Positions 1 to 8,501 of a DNA stretch of 50,137 nt are shown in pieces (the first letter of the stretch is position 1; each line of letters starts with the position of its first letter). This stretch comes from Halomonas daqiaonensis. GTDB lineage: Bacteria; Pseudomonadota; Gammaproteobacteria; Pseudomonadales; Halomonadaceae. Location of the stretch: assembly GCF_900109725.1 (NCBI RefSeq), contig NZ_FOBC01000026.1:1-50137 (forward strand). Direction: 5' to 3'. A model generated the notes under the pieces. It made no database searches and was not told the DNA's origin. It worked only from the letters and a program-made list of their open reading frames with translations. Both the position numbers and the translations under genes were made by a program.

Positions 1-62
1 GGTCAGATTATACCCCGCCGGTACCCATCAGGCAGCTGCGGCGAGATTTGTGCAGCGTTTCC
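1..62 (-). mobile_element. Terminal fragment of an IS5-family element (left edge of window)
   Basis: These 62 bases are the exact reverse complement of 49875-49936, the 5' end of the IS5-family element at the right edge, so the element reads leftwards out of the window. The tip GGAAACGCTG lies next to CTAG at 63-66, which fits the 4-bp YTAR target duplication known for IS5 relatives. Only the non-coding end upstream of the transposase is inside the window. Confidence 0.85.
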
Positions 63-299
63 CTAGAGGCGAAATTGCTCGCTCACCATGACGATGCAGG
101 ACGCTTGGAGGCTCCCCTCCTACCGCGTTTCATCGGCACCGTGTCGGTTCCCGGCGGGTGGCCAGTTCTGGCATCGACACTTTTTGGAGGATAGTTTGAC
201 ATCCACTATGCCCATCCTGCGTTGGTCGTGATCTTGCGTGATCAAGGCCGTTTGGCAGGGTAGGCCACCATGTCCACCCAGCATAGGGAGGAGGGCCGC

Positions 300-569
300 A
301 TGACAACACCTGCTGAGCGAACGCGTACCGTGATCCAGGCACGAGCATTCCTGATCGACATTGGCCAGGACCTGTCGCTTCCCGAGTCCCTCCGCAACGA
401 AGCTCGGCGCTTGCTCAGGCACTACCCGACCCAGGAGGAAATGTTGATGGCTGGACAGCTGGAGGAGAGCGCCGACGAGGGCACCTTTCTCCCGCCGGTC
501 TTCAGCTCGAGCACGGATGTGAAGCAGCCGGGGGACGAAGGCCAGCATGGTGCGACAGCGAAGGCATAA
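300..569 (+). CDS. BPSL0761-family small protein
   Basis: An 89-residue soluble protein starting MTTPAERTRTVIQARAFL and continuing with LPESLRNEARRLLRHYP. This pattern is familiar from the uncharacterised BPSL0761 family of proteobacteria, whose function is unknown to me. The ATG at 300 is chosen over an in-frame ATG at 270 because an AGGGAGGAGG ribosome site lies just upstream and the family motif starts at this methionine. The conserved part covers residues 1-60; the tail is low-complexity and polar. It is transcribed away from the IS5 end and converges with the recombinase operon. A regulatory or mobile-element accessory role is possible only by association. Confidence 0.6.
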   Translation: MTTPAERTRTVIQARAFLIDIGQDLSLPESLRNEARRLLRHYPTQEEMLMAGQLEESADEGTFLPPVFSSSTDVKQPGDEGQHGATAKA

Positions 570-1033
570 GTGACGATGCCGTTGGCATGCGCGGCCAGCG
601 CCTGAAGCACCTGAAGCGGCTGAAGGGGTTGGCGCCCGATGAAGACCGGCCGAGCGAGTCGGCCGGTACTGATGACGGGAGGCGCATGTTGAAGCCGCCA
701 TCAGGCGCGGTGGTCACGCGGACCATGCCGACCATGCCCGCCGAGTGGGCTTGTCGCCTATCGTGATGACGGCATGACCCGGCGCGACTATGGAGACGTA
801 TCGCGCCTGGAGACTTGATCAAGCTCTGGCGGTGCTCGAGCCCGTCATTGCCACGGTGCAACACCTTGCCACTAATCCAGGCGCGAGTGCCTGGGAGGAT
901 CATATGGGGAGTGACGGACACGGGTCGGATCTCAGCGGTCAGTCGCTATCCCAGAAGCGCCGGTTGCCCCACGGGTGCCTTCGCCAGGCGTACCCGGCGT
1001 AGTCATTGGCGCGAGGCACCGGGGGGCGCCACC
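570..1033. other. Gene-poor stretch downstream of the recombinase module
   Basis: Only short, poorly supported reading frames occur here, for example a 14-codon frame starting MTRRDYGDVSRLET near 775 that ends abruptly. The base composition looks coding-like, so this may be decayed coding DNA. The end of the recombinase-borne element should lie here or further left, but I could not see a terminal repeat. Confidence 0.4.
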
Positions 1034-3634
1034 TCAGTAAGCGGCTTTGCGGTTGGACCACGTCCGGTTCACTTCATGACTATGGATCATGCCCAGCGAA
1101 TGCGTGTAGGTATGCAGCAGGGTGTTCACATGCCGGTGGCCGATCAACTTGGCCAACTGGCCCATCAGTGTTCCCCGCTCGATGGCGTCATCGCCTTCGG
1201 CGCCACACAGGTACGTCAGAAACGCCTCCAGTGTGGATGGCTGGAACATCCAGTGGAACTTGTAATGAAGGGTCTCACGGAAATCTTCATGCTGGGCGGC
1301 ATGCAGACGCAATTGCCACCAGGAAGCGGCGCAATGGCGCAGGCCGTGGAAATCGACACCCTCTCCCCAGCGGTCGCGAAGCCAGCTCAGCAGCGGATCG
1401 ATCAGCCCCTGGCGACGGTAGGCCTGGGGGCTGAATAGCGGGCCAAACAGGCCGATCTCCTTGAGGGGCAGAGTGGGCGCCACGGCACGGCGCGTCTCCC
1501 ACCACCGTGCCATGCATTGAGTGACCTCTGGAGGAGCCAGCAGGTGAAGCGGAATCCGTCGCCGGCCAGAACGCGATTTGCTCTCACGAATATAGACCCA
1601 GCACGGCTGCAGGGGGAAAGGGCCCGTATCCGTCGACAAGCGGCGGCCCGACGCGTAGCCATCCTGAAGCGCCGCCCAGTCCTCCTCCAACGTCGGCGAC
1701 TCGATGAGAACATCCCGCAGCGTCAGCTGACAGACCTCCGAGGCTCGCAGGCCGCCGTAATAGCCCAGCGCCAATGCCAGCGCGAATTGCGTGTTGGTCT
1801 GGCTGGGACGTGCGTGGCCGACCAGCGCCTTCCAGGCATGATCCATTTGCACGGGGTTGATCAGTCGGGTGCGACGGGTCGAGATTCGCGTTGTCGTCGA
1901 TGAAGGCGGAACGACATCATCGAGAATGCCGTAGTCCTGGCAGAACCGGACAAACATGCCCATGGTGCGGAGAAAATGCTGGCGGGTATTGTGGCTCCAA
2001 CGCGCGTAGGACTGGCCTTCAGCACAGAGCTCGTCAACGCTGTCCTGATCCCAGCCAGGCACATCCGCGATGGCCTCGTTGAGGAGCAGGGGCGGTGGCA
2101 TCAGACGCGTCAGGAAGGTCTGTGCGCTGGAAATGGTGTCGCCATGGCTGATCAGTCGGGCACAGGCGAACGCCACGAGCCAGTGCCCGAAACTGTCTGG
2201 CGTGCCGACGATGTCGGTGAGCGTGTCGAACGTGTGACGTCGCAGCTGCTGAAGGGGCTCGCGGTACACCTGGCCCGATAACCGTTTCCCCGTGGTGAGG
2301 GTGGGGAGCTGACGGGAAAAGGCCCGGACGGCATGGCGAAGGGCAAAGCTTTGCTCGATGGACAACGGCTCGGCGCCGCTCTCGACGGCGCCAGGGGCGG
2401 TAATGGCGAGATCATCCGGCCGGTGCATGCTGGCCGCGTCATGAGGCCTTGGCGTCGCCGGTCCGTCATCCAGAAAACGCAGCTCCTCGCTATCAGGCCG
2501 CGCATGGTGACGACTGGCCGCGCCGGCAGGGGCGTAACGTCCTCGATCCGCGCCGACGGTGATGGGCTCGCGAGAATCGGTGGGGAGGGGGTACTCGGAG
2601 AGGATATCGAGCCAAATCGAGGCGATGCCCTTGCGCTGCGCGACCATGGGCCCCCACCGGCTCATTTTGGGCCAGCCTGATAGGCGTTCCAGCAGCGCGC
2701 GATGCTGGGGATGCTGTATCTTCATCTCCTTGACCAGCGCCTTGGCAGCGCGATCGAGTCGCTCGCGAAGCTGTTTTTGACGGGTCTTGAGCGTCGCTAT
2801 CGGTTTTGAAGGACTCTCCAACGCCAGCCATTCGCCTTGATCGCCGGTGGCGGCATGGACCAGGTGCCGGAGGGGATCCCATACGGCCCGGGGCAGCGCC
2901 AGGGTGTAGTAGTGCATCGGCTGGTAAGCCGGATCCTGCTGTGGGGCGGTTCCGAGTGCCTGTGAGGGGTTCGCCTCCCCTGTTGGTAGGCTGTCTCGGT
3001 CATCTTGCAGCTGAGAAGGCAGGCGGATCTGGCGGGTGGCGGTGTCGACATGCCGTGTCCCCAGCATGGCCAGAGTCCCGAGCAGCACCTCCGAGCCCAT
3101 GCCGAGTCGACAGCTCAGGCGCAGTGCCAACGTGAGCAACCAGCGGTCACGGTGCCGGGCATGCTGTCGCCAGGTATCGAGATGGCGATCCACCAGGAGC
3201 ATGGCGGCCAGCCCCTGAGCCTCCTCGACCGAGGTAGGGGCATGACTGGGGCGAGGCGGACGTACGGGTTGCGTCGGTATCTGGATCGTTAATCCTGGCA
3301 ACGCATTGAGCGAGGCGAAAATCATCGCCACTCGCTTTCGGTGGTTGCTACGTCGGGGGGGCTTGGGCTGATGGGCTGTGGCCCATTCATAGAGCTCATC
3401 GGTCATCTGGCAGACGGCCGATGCCCTCACCCTGCCGTGCTCGTCGATGTGCGCCGGCAAGCGTTGGCAGACCTCCCACACGAGAGCCGAGCGTTCCGCG
3501 CGATCTGACCGACACAGGTCCGATTGCGACAACTTGTCAAAGTCGTCACCGCGCTGCGAATGCGTGTGATCCTGTTGATCACGCTGCAGGTGACGCAAGA
3601 TATCGAGTGAGGTCATCTCATTGGCCGAGCGCAT
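1034..3634 (-). CDS. Very large tyrosine recombinase / site-specific integrase
   Basis: An 866-residue protein, about twice the length of a typical integrase. The C-terminal domain has the full tyrosine-recombinase set: R630 in GLRASEV, K686 in ESKSRSG, H763 and R766 in HGLRH, H833 in IGHRH, and the likely nucleophile Y843 in HTYTH. Residues 1-520 form a long helical region with no domain I recognise; about 530-600 looks like a core DNA-binding (SAM-like) segment. The frame overlaps the preceding recombinase-like gene by 17 bp, so the two are probably translationally coupled. An alternative start at 3616 gives a TGAGATG junction. It probably carries out strand exchange for a mobile element. 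A relic of the same gene family lies at 13897-14035. Confidence 0.85.
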   Translation of the reverse strand: MRSANEMTSLDILRHLQRDQQDHTHSQRGDDFDKLSQSDLCRSDRAERSALVWEVCQRLPAHIDEHGRVRASAVCQMTDELYEWATAHQPKPPRRSNHRKRVAMIFASLNALPGLTIQIPTQPVRPPRPSHAPTSVEEAQGLAAMLLVDRHLDTWRQHARHRDRWLLTLALRLSCRLGMGSEVLLGTLAMLGTRHVDTATRQIRLPSQLQDDRDSLPTGEANPSQALGTAPQQDPAYQPMHYYTLALPRAVWDPLRHLVHAATGDQGEWLALESPSKPIATLKTRQKQLRERLDRAAKALVKEMKIQHPQHRALLERLSGWPKMSRWGPMVAQRKGIASIWLDILSEYPLPTDSREPITVGADRGRYAPAGAASRHHARPDSEELRFLDDGPATPRPHDAASMHRPDDLAITAPGAVESGAEPLSIEQSFALRHAVRAFSRQLPTLTTGKRLSGQVYREPLQQLRRHTFDTLTDIVGTPDSFGHWLVAFACARLISHGDTISSAQTFLTRLMPPPLLLNEAIADVPGWDQDSVDELCAEGQSYARWSHNTRQHFLRTMGMFVRFCQDYGILDDVVPPSSTTTRISTRRTRLINPVQMDHAWKALVGHARPSQTNTQFALALALGYYGGLRASEVCQLTLRDVLIESPTLEEDWAALQDGYASGRRLSTDTGPFPLQPCWVYIRESKSRSGRRRIPLHLLAPPEVTQCMARWWETRRAVAPTLPLKEIGLFGPLFSPQAYRRQGLIDPLLSWLRDRWGEGVDFHGLRHCAASWWQLRLHAAQHEDFRETLHYKFHWMFQPSTLEAFLTYLCGAEGDDAIERGTLMGQLAKLIGHRHVNTLLHTYTHSLGMIHSHEVNRTWSNRKAAY

Positions 3635-6101
3635 ATGACAGCGAGCTCCTATTGAGGGGGTGATGACCGGCTTCTTTCAGCAGGTCGGAGATCATCGTTT
3701 GCCAGACACGCCGGCCGGGACCCGCCGCCGAGCTACCGGGACCCTGCTGTCGAAAGCCGTGGACATGCCCCAGTATCGCGTCCAGCTGAGGGGTGGGAAG
3801 CCGTCCTCGGCAGCTTGTGGTGACGCTATGGCGGGTGACGTTGCGAACGGCCTTCGCCGGCACCAGGTCAGGTCGCGCATCGGGTGGCTGTAGCGTGGTG
3901 AGCGTTTGGATAAACCCTCGGTGGGTGATCGACGTGACCGCCATGCGTGAACGCTGAGCACGGTTGATCTCAGCGCAGAGGGAATACTCCCCGGCGAGAC
4001 GGTGGTCCGTGACCTCAAAACCCCGGCGCCTCAGCCAGTCCATCGCTTCCGCCACGAGCGTCTGATGGGCGTCGAGACTGGCCTGCAGTTCTTTGGCAAT
4101 CGGTATCCAGCGGCTCTCTTGTGCGCGTCGTGAGTCCTTGTCGGCCAGCCACAGGTCATCCGCCACGCGCTCACAACGCACCCGCGAGCCCTGGGGGCGG
4201 CAACCCGTTGACAGCAAGAACACGAGATAGCTGTGAGCCGCGGAGATGGCCAGGACCTCGAGTAGGGTATCGGGCGAGCGGTCGCGTGGACGCAGTGGGC
4301 TCATGAAGCGGCGGACGGCTGACCCCATCCCGCGTTGCAGCCATTCAAACCACGAGCGAAAGGCGCTGATCGGGACCGCATGGGGAGAGCCTGTGTGCCA
4401 GTTTGCGGCAAGGGGGTTCGGCGTCACGCCCCATGCCACTGGGGCGATTGTCAGCCAGTGGGGTGGGGACCGGGTTGTCAGGCTGGAGAGTAGGCAGGCC
4501 ACTGCGTGCTGAAAGAGTGTATTGAGCTCGCCAGGGGCAAGGGTGCGATAGGCGGCGGGGGCCGACAGGGCAATTCCGAAGCGTCCGCTCAACGCTTTGG
4601 CGGTCACATCGTCCCGCGCCGCGGGACGTATCAGCATCCAGCTGCTGGCCGTCAGGCGGTTGGGTGTCGGTGGCAGACCGGCTGAGTGGACTGTTTGCCG
4701 GGCCCAGGTTTTCTGCAGCTGTTTGGCGGTGTCATGGAAGGGTCGGTCGCCATGGTGCTCGACCGCCTGGTGTATGGCCTGTATCAGCGCATGGGGAAGG
4801 GCCAGGGTGACCCAGCGATGATCATCGGTGTCGGGGAGGCGGCTGGGGCCGTCGAGCAGGCGAAAGGTCAGTAGGGTACCGTCGTGTACGACCTTGGGCG
4901 TTTCGTCGTCCTCCGGCGGGTGGTCTTCTGTGGAGGCCATGACGACCGTGAGCGTTTCGAGCCTGGCAAGCGGCATGCCGGTGCATAACAGCAGCATGCT
5001 CAGTGCCCATTGGGTGGGATCATGGCGGCAGCTGTCCAATGCCTCTCGCAACTGACGGGTCGTCAGACGATGAATATCGGTCATGGAGGTAAGGGTGTCG
5101 ACCAGTGACATCCGCTGGACGTGATGCACGACGGCACGGTCATCGTCGACGGTCATGGTGCTGGGTGTCCTGCGCTGCAGCAGGATGTCGTGTTCATCCG
5201 CCTCGCTGGCGGCCGTGGAGGGGCTGGCAGCAGCGGCGTCACGATACGGGCCACGCCTGATCAGTTCGTCGAACTCACCATCCGGCTGCGCCGCGCTCTG
5301 TGGGGCATCGAGGTCCCTCGTGGTGGTACTTGCGCCCGATGATGCCTGATGGCGCGACGCCCGTTGCTGCAGGCTCTCCAGCAGCTCCTGGTCCAAGCGC
5401 TTATCCCGCGGTTTTTGTTTCGTTTTTCGGCGCTGCTGGCCGCGGGTGCCACTGCGGATGCCCGGTTCACGAGGAATGAGATGGTCGCTAGTGATGCGAT
5501 TTTTGCCGTGATAGAGCTTCAGGAACGTGATGGATTTTCTTTTCTCATCCTCCGTCACGGCGTTAACGCGGGTCAGATAATTGTTAACCTGTCCCACCAG
5601 GTAGTCATCGTCTTTGTCACCGCCCGTAGGCCCGGATAGCCCCTGCTGGGAGAGTGCCCACAGGACATCCCGGCTCTGCACGATGTGGTTGTATAGCGTT
5701 TCTGGGTGAGCCTGCTCCGATACATGAGCGAAATAGTCACTCAACATTCGCCGACAAGATTGCTGAAAAGGATGTGCCAGATGCCTGTTCCCTGTCAGGT
5801 GCATCATGGCAGTGTAAAGCGGGTGGGAGGTGGCGGTATGCCGGCATTTTTCGGTTTGAACAGGTAGGTGCTCAACCAGTGCTTCAGCCGACCTTGTGGT
5901 ATGCGGTTGGTGATCGTTGATATAAAAAAGTAGCCCTTTGAGGACATCCAGGCGACTGATAGGTGGCAGGGAGTAGCGAATGGCAGCGCGCACGAAGCAG
6001 ATGTCGGCCTCTGATAGGGTGGTCACCTGATCCATGACGTTGTCCCAGGCGTTGATGATCTGCCCAGGGAGCTGATGTCGCTCGGTGGAGGTCTGAGTCA
6101 T
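3618..6101 (-). CDS. Second large recombinase-like protein, catalytic set incomplete
   Basis: An 827-residue protein; the ATG at 6101 has an AGGA site about 10 bases upstream and is preferred to an in-frame ATG at 6155 that overlaps a hairpin. The C-terminal third resembles a tyrosine recombinase: LLSTGCRPQG (motif arginine), LADKDSRRAQ (possible lysine), RNVTRHSVTT in place of the usual HxxRH, and DAILGHVHG. I see asparagine where the first histidine is expected and no convincing tyrosine nucleophile after LGH. It lies between a small upstream gene and the complete recombinase, like the two-recombinase-plus-small-protein layout of Tn554-type transposons, but both proteins here are much larger. 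It may be a structural or target-recognition partner. Family assignment is moderate. Confidence 0.65.
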   Translation of the reverse strand: MTQTSTERHQLPGQIINAWDNVMDQVTTLSEADICFVRAAIRYSLPPISRLDVLKGLLFYINDHQPHTTRSAEALVEHLPVQTEKCRHTATSHPLYTAMMHLTGNRHLAHPFQQSCRRMLSDYFAHVSEQAHPETLYNHIVQSRDVLWALSQQGLSGPTGGDKDDDYLVGQVNNYLTRVNAVTEDEKRKSITFLKLYHGKNRITSDHLIPREPGIRSGTRGQQRRKTKQKPRDKRLDQELLESLQQRASRHQASSGASTTTRDLDAPQSAAQPDGEFDELIRRGPYRDAAAASPSTAASEADEHDILLQRRTPSTMTVDDDRAVVHHVQRMSLVDTLTSMTDIHRLTTRQLREALDSCRHDPTQWALSMLLLCTGMPLARLETLTVVMASTEDHPPEDDETPKVVHDGTLLTFRLLDGPSRLPDTDDHRWVTLALPHALIQAIHQAVEHHGDRPFHDTAKQLQKTWARQTVHSAGLPPTPNRLTASSWMLIRPAARDDVTAKALSGRFGIALSAPAAYRTLAPGELNTLFQHAVACLLSSLTTRSPPHWLTIAPVAWGVTPNPLAANWHTGSPHAVPISAFRSWFEWLQRGMGSAVRRFMSPLRPRDRSPDTLLEVLAISAAHSYLVFLLSTGCRPQGSRVRCERVADDLWLADKDSRRAQESRWIPIAKELQASLDAHQTLVAEAMDWLRRRGFEVTDHRLAGEYSLCAEINRAQRSRMAVTSITHRGFIQTLTTLQPPDARPDLVPAKAVRNVTRHSVTTSCRGRLPTPQLDAILGHVHGFRQQGPGSSAAGPGRRVWQTMISDLLKEAGHHPLNRSSLSYALGQ

Positions 6102-6126
6102 ATCGAATCGTCCTGTGAAATCAAAG

Positions 6127-6160
6127 CCGCGGTGAGGCTGTGTCGCCGACCTCACCGCGG
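6127..6160 (-). promoter_or_regulatory. Hairpin between small ORF and second recombinase gene
   Basis: A perfect inverted repeat, CCGCGGTGAGG / CCTCACCGCGG, 11 bp with a 12-base loop, sits in the 70-bp gap between the two genes, just before the start of the recombinase-like gene. No U-tract follows in the transcribed direction, so attenuation, mRNA processing or protein binding is more likely than simple termination. Confidence 0.6.
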
Positions 6161-6171
6161 GAATTCAGCCA

Positions 6172-6726
6172 TTACGCTGCGTTTTGATATTCCAGCTGCG
6201 TTCTGAACGTGCTAATCGTTGCCAGTGAAGCCCGCTCGGCGCAGAGCCATTGGAGGTCAATGAGCCGCAGGGTTTTTCGACCGAACAAACAACGGGCCAC
6301 GGCCAGTGCGACATCATCGTTCTCGATCAGGATCGTGACGATATCCTGCCAGCTCGGCGTCCGGGGGGTGTAGCGTGAATGACGATGGTGCTGGCACCAG
6401 GCGCGCTCTTCGTACCAAAACCTGAGCGCCAGTTCCTCCTCGTCATTCACCTCACTGATCTTGATCAGGTCACAGAGCACCGACTGCTCGGCATCCAGAT
6501 GATCCGTCAGGTCGGGCAGTAACGCGCGATTGAGCAGTTCGACGTCACCGTCCCGATGGATAAAACCGACCGGGCGGTGGGAGGTGCAGTCCACGTCGTG
6601 TTCGACGCGCTGGCCCTGCTGGGTCCCCAGGTCGAGATCCTGCAGGCGAAGGCTGGCGGTATATGTCGTGATGGACAGGCGGCTCTTGGGTGTTACCTGC
6701 ACCTGGCGTTGATGTGGCAGTTGCAT
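6172..6726 (-). CDS. Small protein heading the recombinase operon
   Basis: A 184-residue soluble protein I do not recognise. The ATG at 6726 follows a GAGGA site with good spacing; a longer start at 6780 lacks one. The sequence is acidic in the middle (DLTDHLDAEQSVLCDLIKI) and ends in a helical segment around LRLIDLQWLCAERASLATI. It is the promoter-proximal gene of a three-gene minus-strand operon. By position it could be the accessory factor of the transposition machinery, as TnpC is in Tn554; this is inference only. The AT-rich DNA upstream (about 6820-6900) is the likely promoter region. Confidence 0.55.
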   Translation of the reverse strand: MQLPHQRQVQVTPKSRLSITTYTASLRLQDLDLGTQQGQRVEHDVDCTSHRPVGFIHRDGDVELLNRALLPDLTDHLDAEQSVLCDLIKISEVNDEEELALRFWYEERAWCQHHRHSRYTPRTPSWQDIVTILIENDDVALAVARCLFGRKTLRLIDLQWLCAERASLATISTFRTQLEYQNAA

Positions 6727-6995
6727 TGTCGTCGTCCTCTGTATGGTGTCATCAACAGGCACGTGTTTCGTGCCTGTCATAACTACAGGGGCCTGCTAGC
6801 GCCACTTTGCGGACGTAGATGTAAATTTTTTTGCTGCATCCCGATCAGCGATGCCGCGAAATATTGTAAGTCATTGAATATATTGCATATAATTTTGTCC
6901 GCGGTGGCGCTGATGACACGGCTGTCTACCGTCGCCCTCGCTGCTGTTACGCCGCCTCCTCGTGCGTCAATGGTTCCGGATGATGACCCGGCGGT

Positions 6996-7053
6996 CTGAT
7001 CCATGACGTTGTCCCAAGCGTTGATGATCTGCCAAGGGAGCTGATGTCGCTCG
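6996..7053 (-). pseudogene. Relic of a second copy of the recombinase-like gene 5' end
   Basis: About 58 bases match 6027-6084, the codons for residues about 6-25 of the 827-residue recombinase-like protein, with only two or three mismatches and in the same orientation. The similarity stops abruptly on both sides. It is debris of a related element or a partial duplication. Confidence 0.75.
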
Positions 7054-7066
7054 AGGGCAGGGGCTG

Positions 7067-7636
7067 TTGTGGGGCCGTGAGAGCCCCGAAGAGCACGCCG
7101 CCCGGGTGACGAACTTCGTGGTCGAGCACTACGCGCCCACGGTGGCCAGGGCGGCGACGGCCGACCTCGATCGCCGCCGCGCGGACGAGATGGAAGAGAC
7201 CGCCCGGCCCACGGAGGCCGCCCTGGAGAAAGAGCGTGAAGCCCATCGGCAGACTCGGGAGCGCCTGACGGCTCTGGCAGGCGGCCTGACCGCGGAGGAA
7301 GTCGCTAAGATCAAGGGGTTCGCCCGCAAGTGCCGCCGGCAACGTCGTGAGGCCGAAGAGGCTCGCAAACGCGAGGAGGCCCTGGCCCGACTGGAAGATG
7401 GCGAGCGCGTGACGGCGTGGCGCCTGGCTGTGGCTCGCGATGACCTGGCGCCGACGCTGGAGAGCTGGGCGGAGAGCGGCCTGTTCGAGGTGGACGGCAC
7501 CCTGACCTCGAAGGGATGCACCCTAGTCGAGGGCGGAGCGGCCAAGGCGGAGGACAGTTCTGCCCTGAGGCGACCCCGGCGAAGCCCTGGCCGGGCATGC
7601 TGTTACGTCTGCCGTTCGAACGCTGAGGCGGGATGA
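7067..7636 (+). CDS. Charged coiled-coil protein of unknown function, possibly 5'-truncated
   Basis: A 189-residue frame with codon use typical of the high-GC host. Residues about 30-110 are rich in Arg, Glu and Ala with heptad character (RRRADEMEETAR, ALEKEREAHRQTRERL, RKCRRQRREAEEARKREEAL), predicting a long coiled coil; a more globular tail follows (TLESWAESGLFEVDGTL). The only available start is a TTG without a clear ribosome site, only 14 bases after the recombinase relic at 6996-7053. The frame therefore looks like the 3' part of a larger gene cut by a recombination event. I cannot assign a family; KfrA- or SMC-like coiled coils would look similar. Confidence 0.4.
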   Translation: MWGRESPEEHAARVTNFVVEHYAPTVARAATADLDRRRADEMEETARPTEAALEKEREAHRQTRERLTALAGGLTAEEVAKIKGFARKCRRQRREAEEARKREEALARLEDGERVTAWRLAVARDDLAPTLESWAESGLFEVDGTLTSKGCTLVEGGAAKAEDSSALRRPRRSPGRACCYVCRSNAEAG

Positions 7637-7646
7637 ACTGTAAGGT

Positions 7647-7675
7647 TTGACAGTGGTCCCAACTTGGGACAAAAT
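7647..7675 (+). promoter_or_regulatory. higBA promoter with palindromic operator
   Basis: TTGACA at 7647-7652 and CAAAAT at 7670-7675 are 17 bases apart. The spacer holds a near-perfect palindrome, GTCCCAACTTGGGAC (7656-7670). An operator between -35 and -10 is what is expected for autorepression by the HigA antitoxin. An AGGAGG site follows directly before the toxin start. Confidence 0.75.
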
Positions 7676-7693
7676 GCCTGACAAGGAGGTGGC

Positions 7694-7996
7694 ATGAGAA
7701 TAATAGCGATCAAAAACCTAAGGGATTTCTGGGAGCAGCATCCCGACGCCAAGGGCCCGCTGGAGGCCTGGGCAGACGAAGTAAAGCATTCGGAGTGGCA
7801 GAGCTCGCATGACATCAAGGCGAGATACCCAAGAGCCAGCATATTGGGTAACAAGCGCGTCGTTTTCGACATCAAGGGCAACGATTACCGGCTTATCGTG
7901 AGCGTTGCGTATCGGTTCGGCGCGGTCTATATCAAGTTCATCGGCACCCACGCGGAGTACGACAAGGTGGACGCCGAGACAGTTGAGATGGAGTGA
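7694..7996 (+). CDS. higB: HigB-type toxin (ribosome-dependent mRNA interferase family)
   Basis: A 100-residue protein of the HigB toxin family within the RelE superfamily. Recognisable features are the N-terminal LRDFWEQHPDAKGPLEAW, the middle ASILGNKRVVFDIKGNDYRL, and the C-terminal VYIKFIGTHAEYDKVDAE; the last pattern (FIGTHAEYDK) is a hallmark of this group. HigB toxins cleave translated mRNA on the ribosome. It precedes its antitoxin, the usual gene order for higBA, with only three bases between stop and start. AGGAGG lies five bases before the ATG. The gene looks intact and of normal length. Confidence 0.9.
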   Translation: MRIIAIKNLRDFWEQHPDAKGPLEAWADEVKHSEWQSSHDIKARYPRASILGNKRVVFDIKGNDYRLIVSVAYRFGAVYIKFIGTHAEYDKVDAETVEME

Positions 7997-7999
7997 TCT

Positions 8000-8380
8000 A
8001 TGAATATTCGCCCGATTCGCACCGAGGTCGATTACAAGGCCGCCCTGCGCGAGGTATCTGCGTACTTCGACAACGAGCCTGAGCCCGGCACTGAGGACGG
8101 CGACCGCTTCGACATCCTGATGACTCTGATCGAGCACTACGAAGCGCAGCAATTCCCCGTGGATCTGCCGGACCCCATCGAGGCCATCAAGTTTCGGATG
8201 GAGCAGGAAGGTCTTACCGCCAAGGATTTGGAGCCGGCTATCGGCAAGCGAAACCGCGTCTACGAGATCCTCAACGGTAAGCGCAACCTGACCCTGGTCA
8301 TGGTCTGGAAGCTCCACGAAATGTTCGGGATCCCGGCAGAGAGCTTGATCAAGCCTCCGCGTCATGCGGAGAGCAATTGA
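8000..8380 (+). CDS. higA: HigA-type antitoxin, XRE helix-turn-helix
   Basis: A 126-residue antitoxin partner of the upstream HigB. The N-terminal part (YKAALREVSAYFDNEPEPG) is the typical HigA segment that contacts the toxin. Residues about 68-115 form a Cro/CI-type helix-turn-helix (GLTAKDLEPAIGKRNRVYEI, then NGKRNLTLVMVWKLHEMFGI). It should neutralise HigB and, with it, bind the palindrome at 7656-7670. It is followed by a terminator at 8409-8434, so higBA forms a closed two-gene unit. Confidence 0.9.
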   Translation: MNIRPIRTEVDYKAALREVSAYFDNEPEPGTEDGDRFDILMTLIEHYEAQQFPVDLPDPIEAIKFRMEQEGLTAKDLEPAIGKRNRVYEILNGKRNLTLVMVWKLHEMFGIPAESLIKPPRHAESN

Positions 8381-8408
8381 TCCTCCTCTTCTCCAGAATC
8401 CCTTCTAC

Positions 8409-8434
8409 AGCCGCTCATCGAGGCGGCTTTTTTG
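8409..8434 (+). terminator. Rho-independent terminator after higBA
   Basis: Stem AGCCGC / GCGGCT with an 8-base loop followed directly by a run of T. Confidence 0.8.
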
Positions 8435-8501
8435 TTGGTAAGCGATCGAGTATCACCATGGGCTACCCTGATAGCCATATCATCAGCTGGGTAGCCTCCC
8501 C

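Noticed and set aside
790..1002. A 70-residue protein before the recombinase gene
   Set aside because: Parts look coding-like but frames shift within the segment and no family or start signal supports it.
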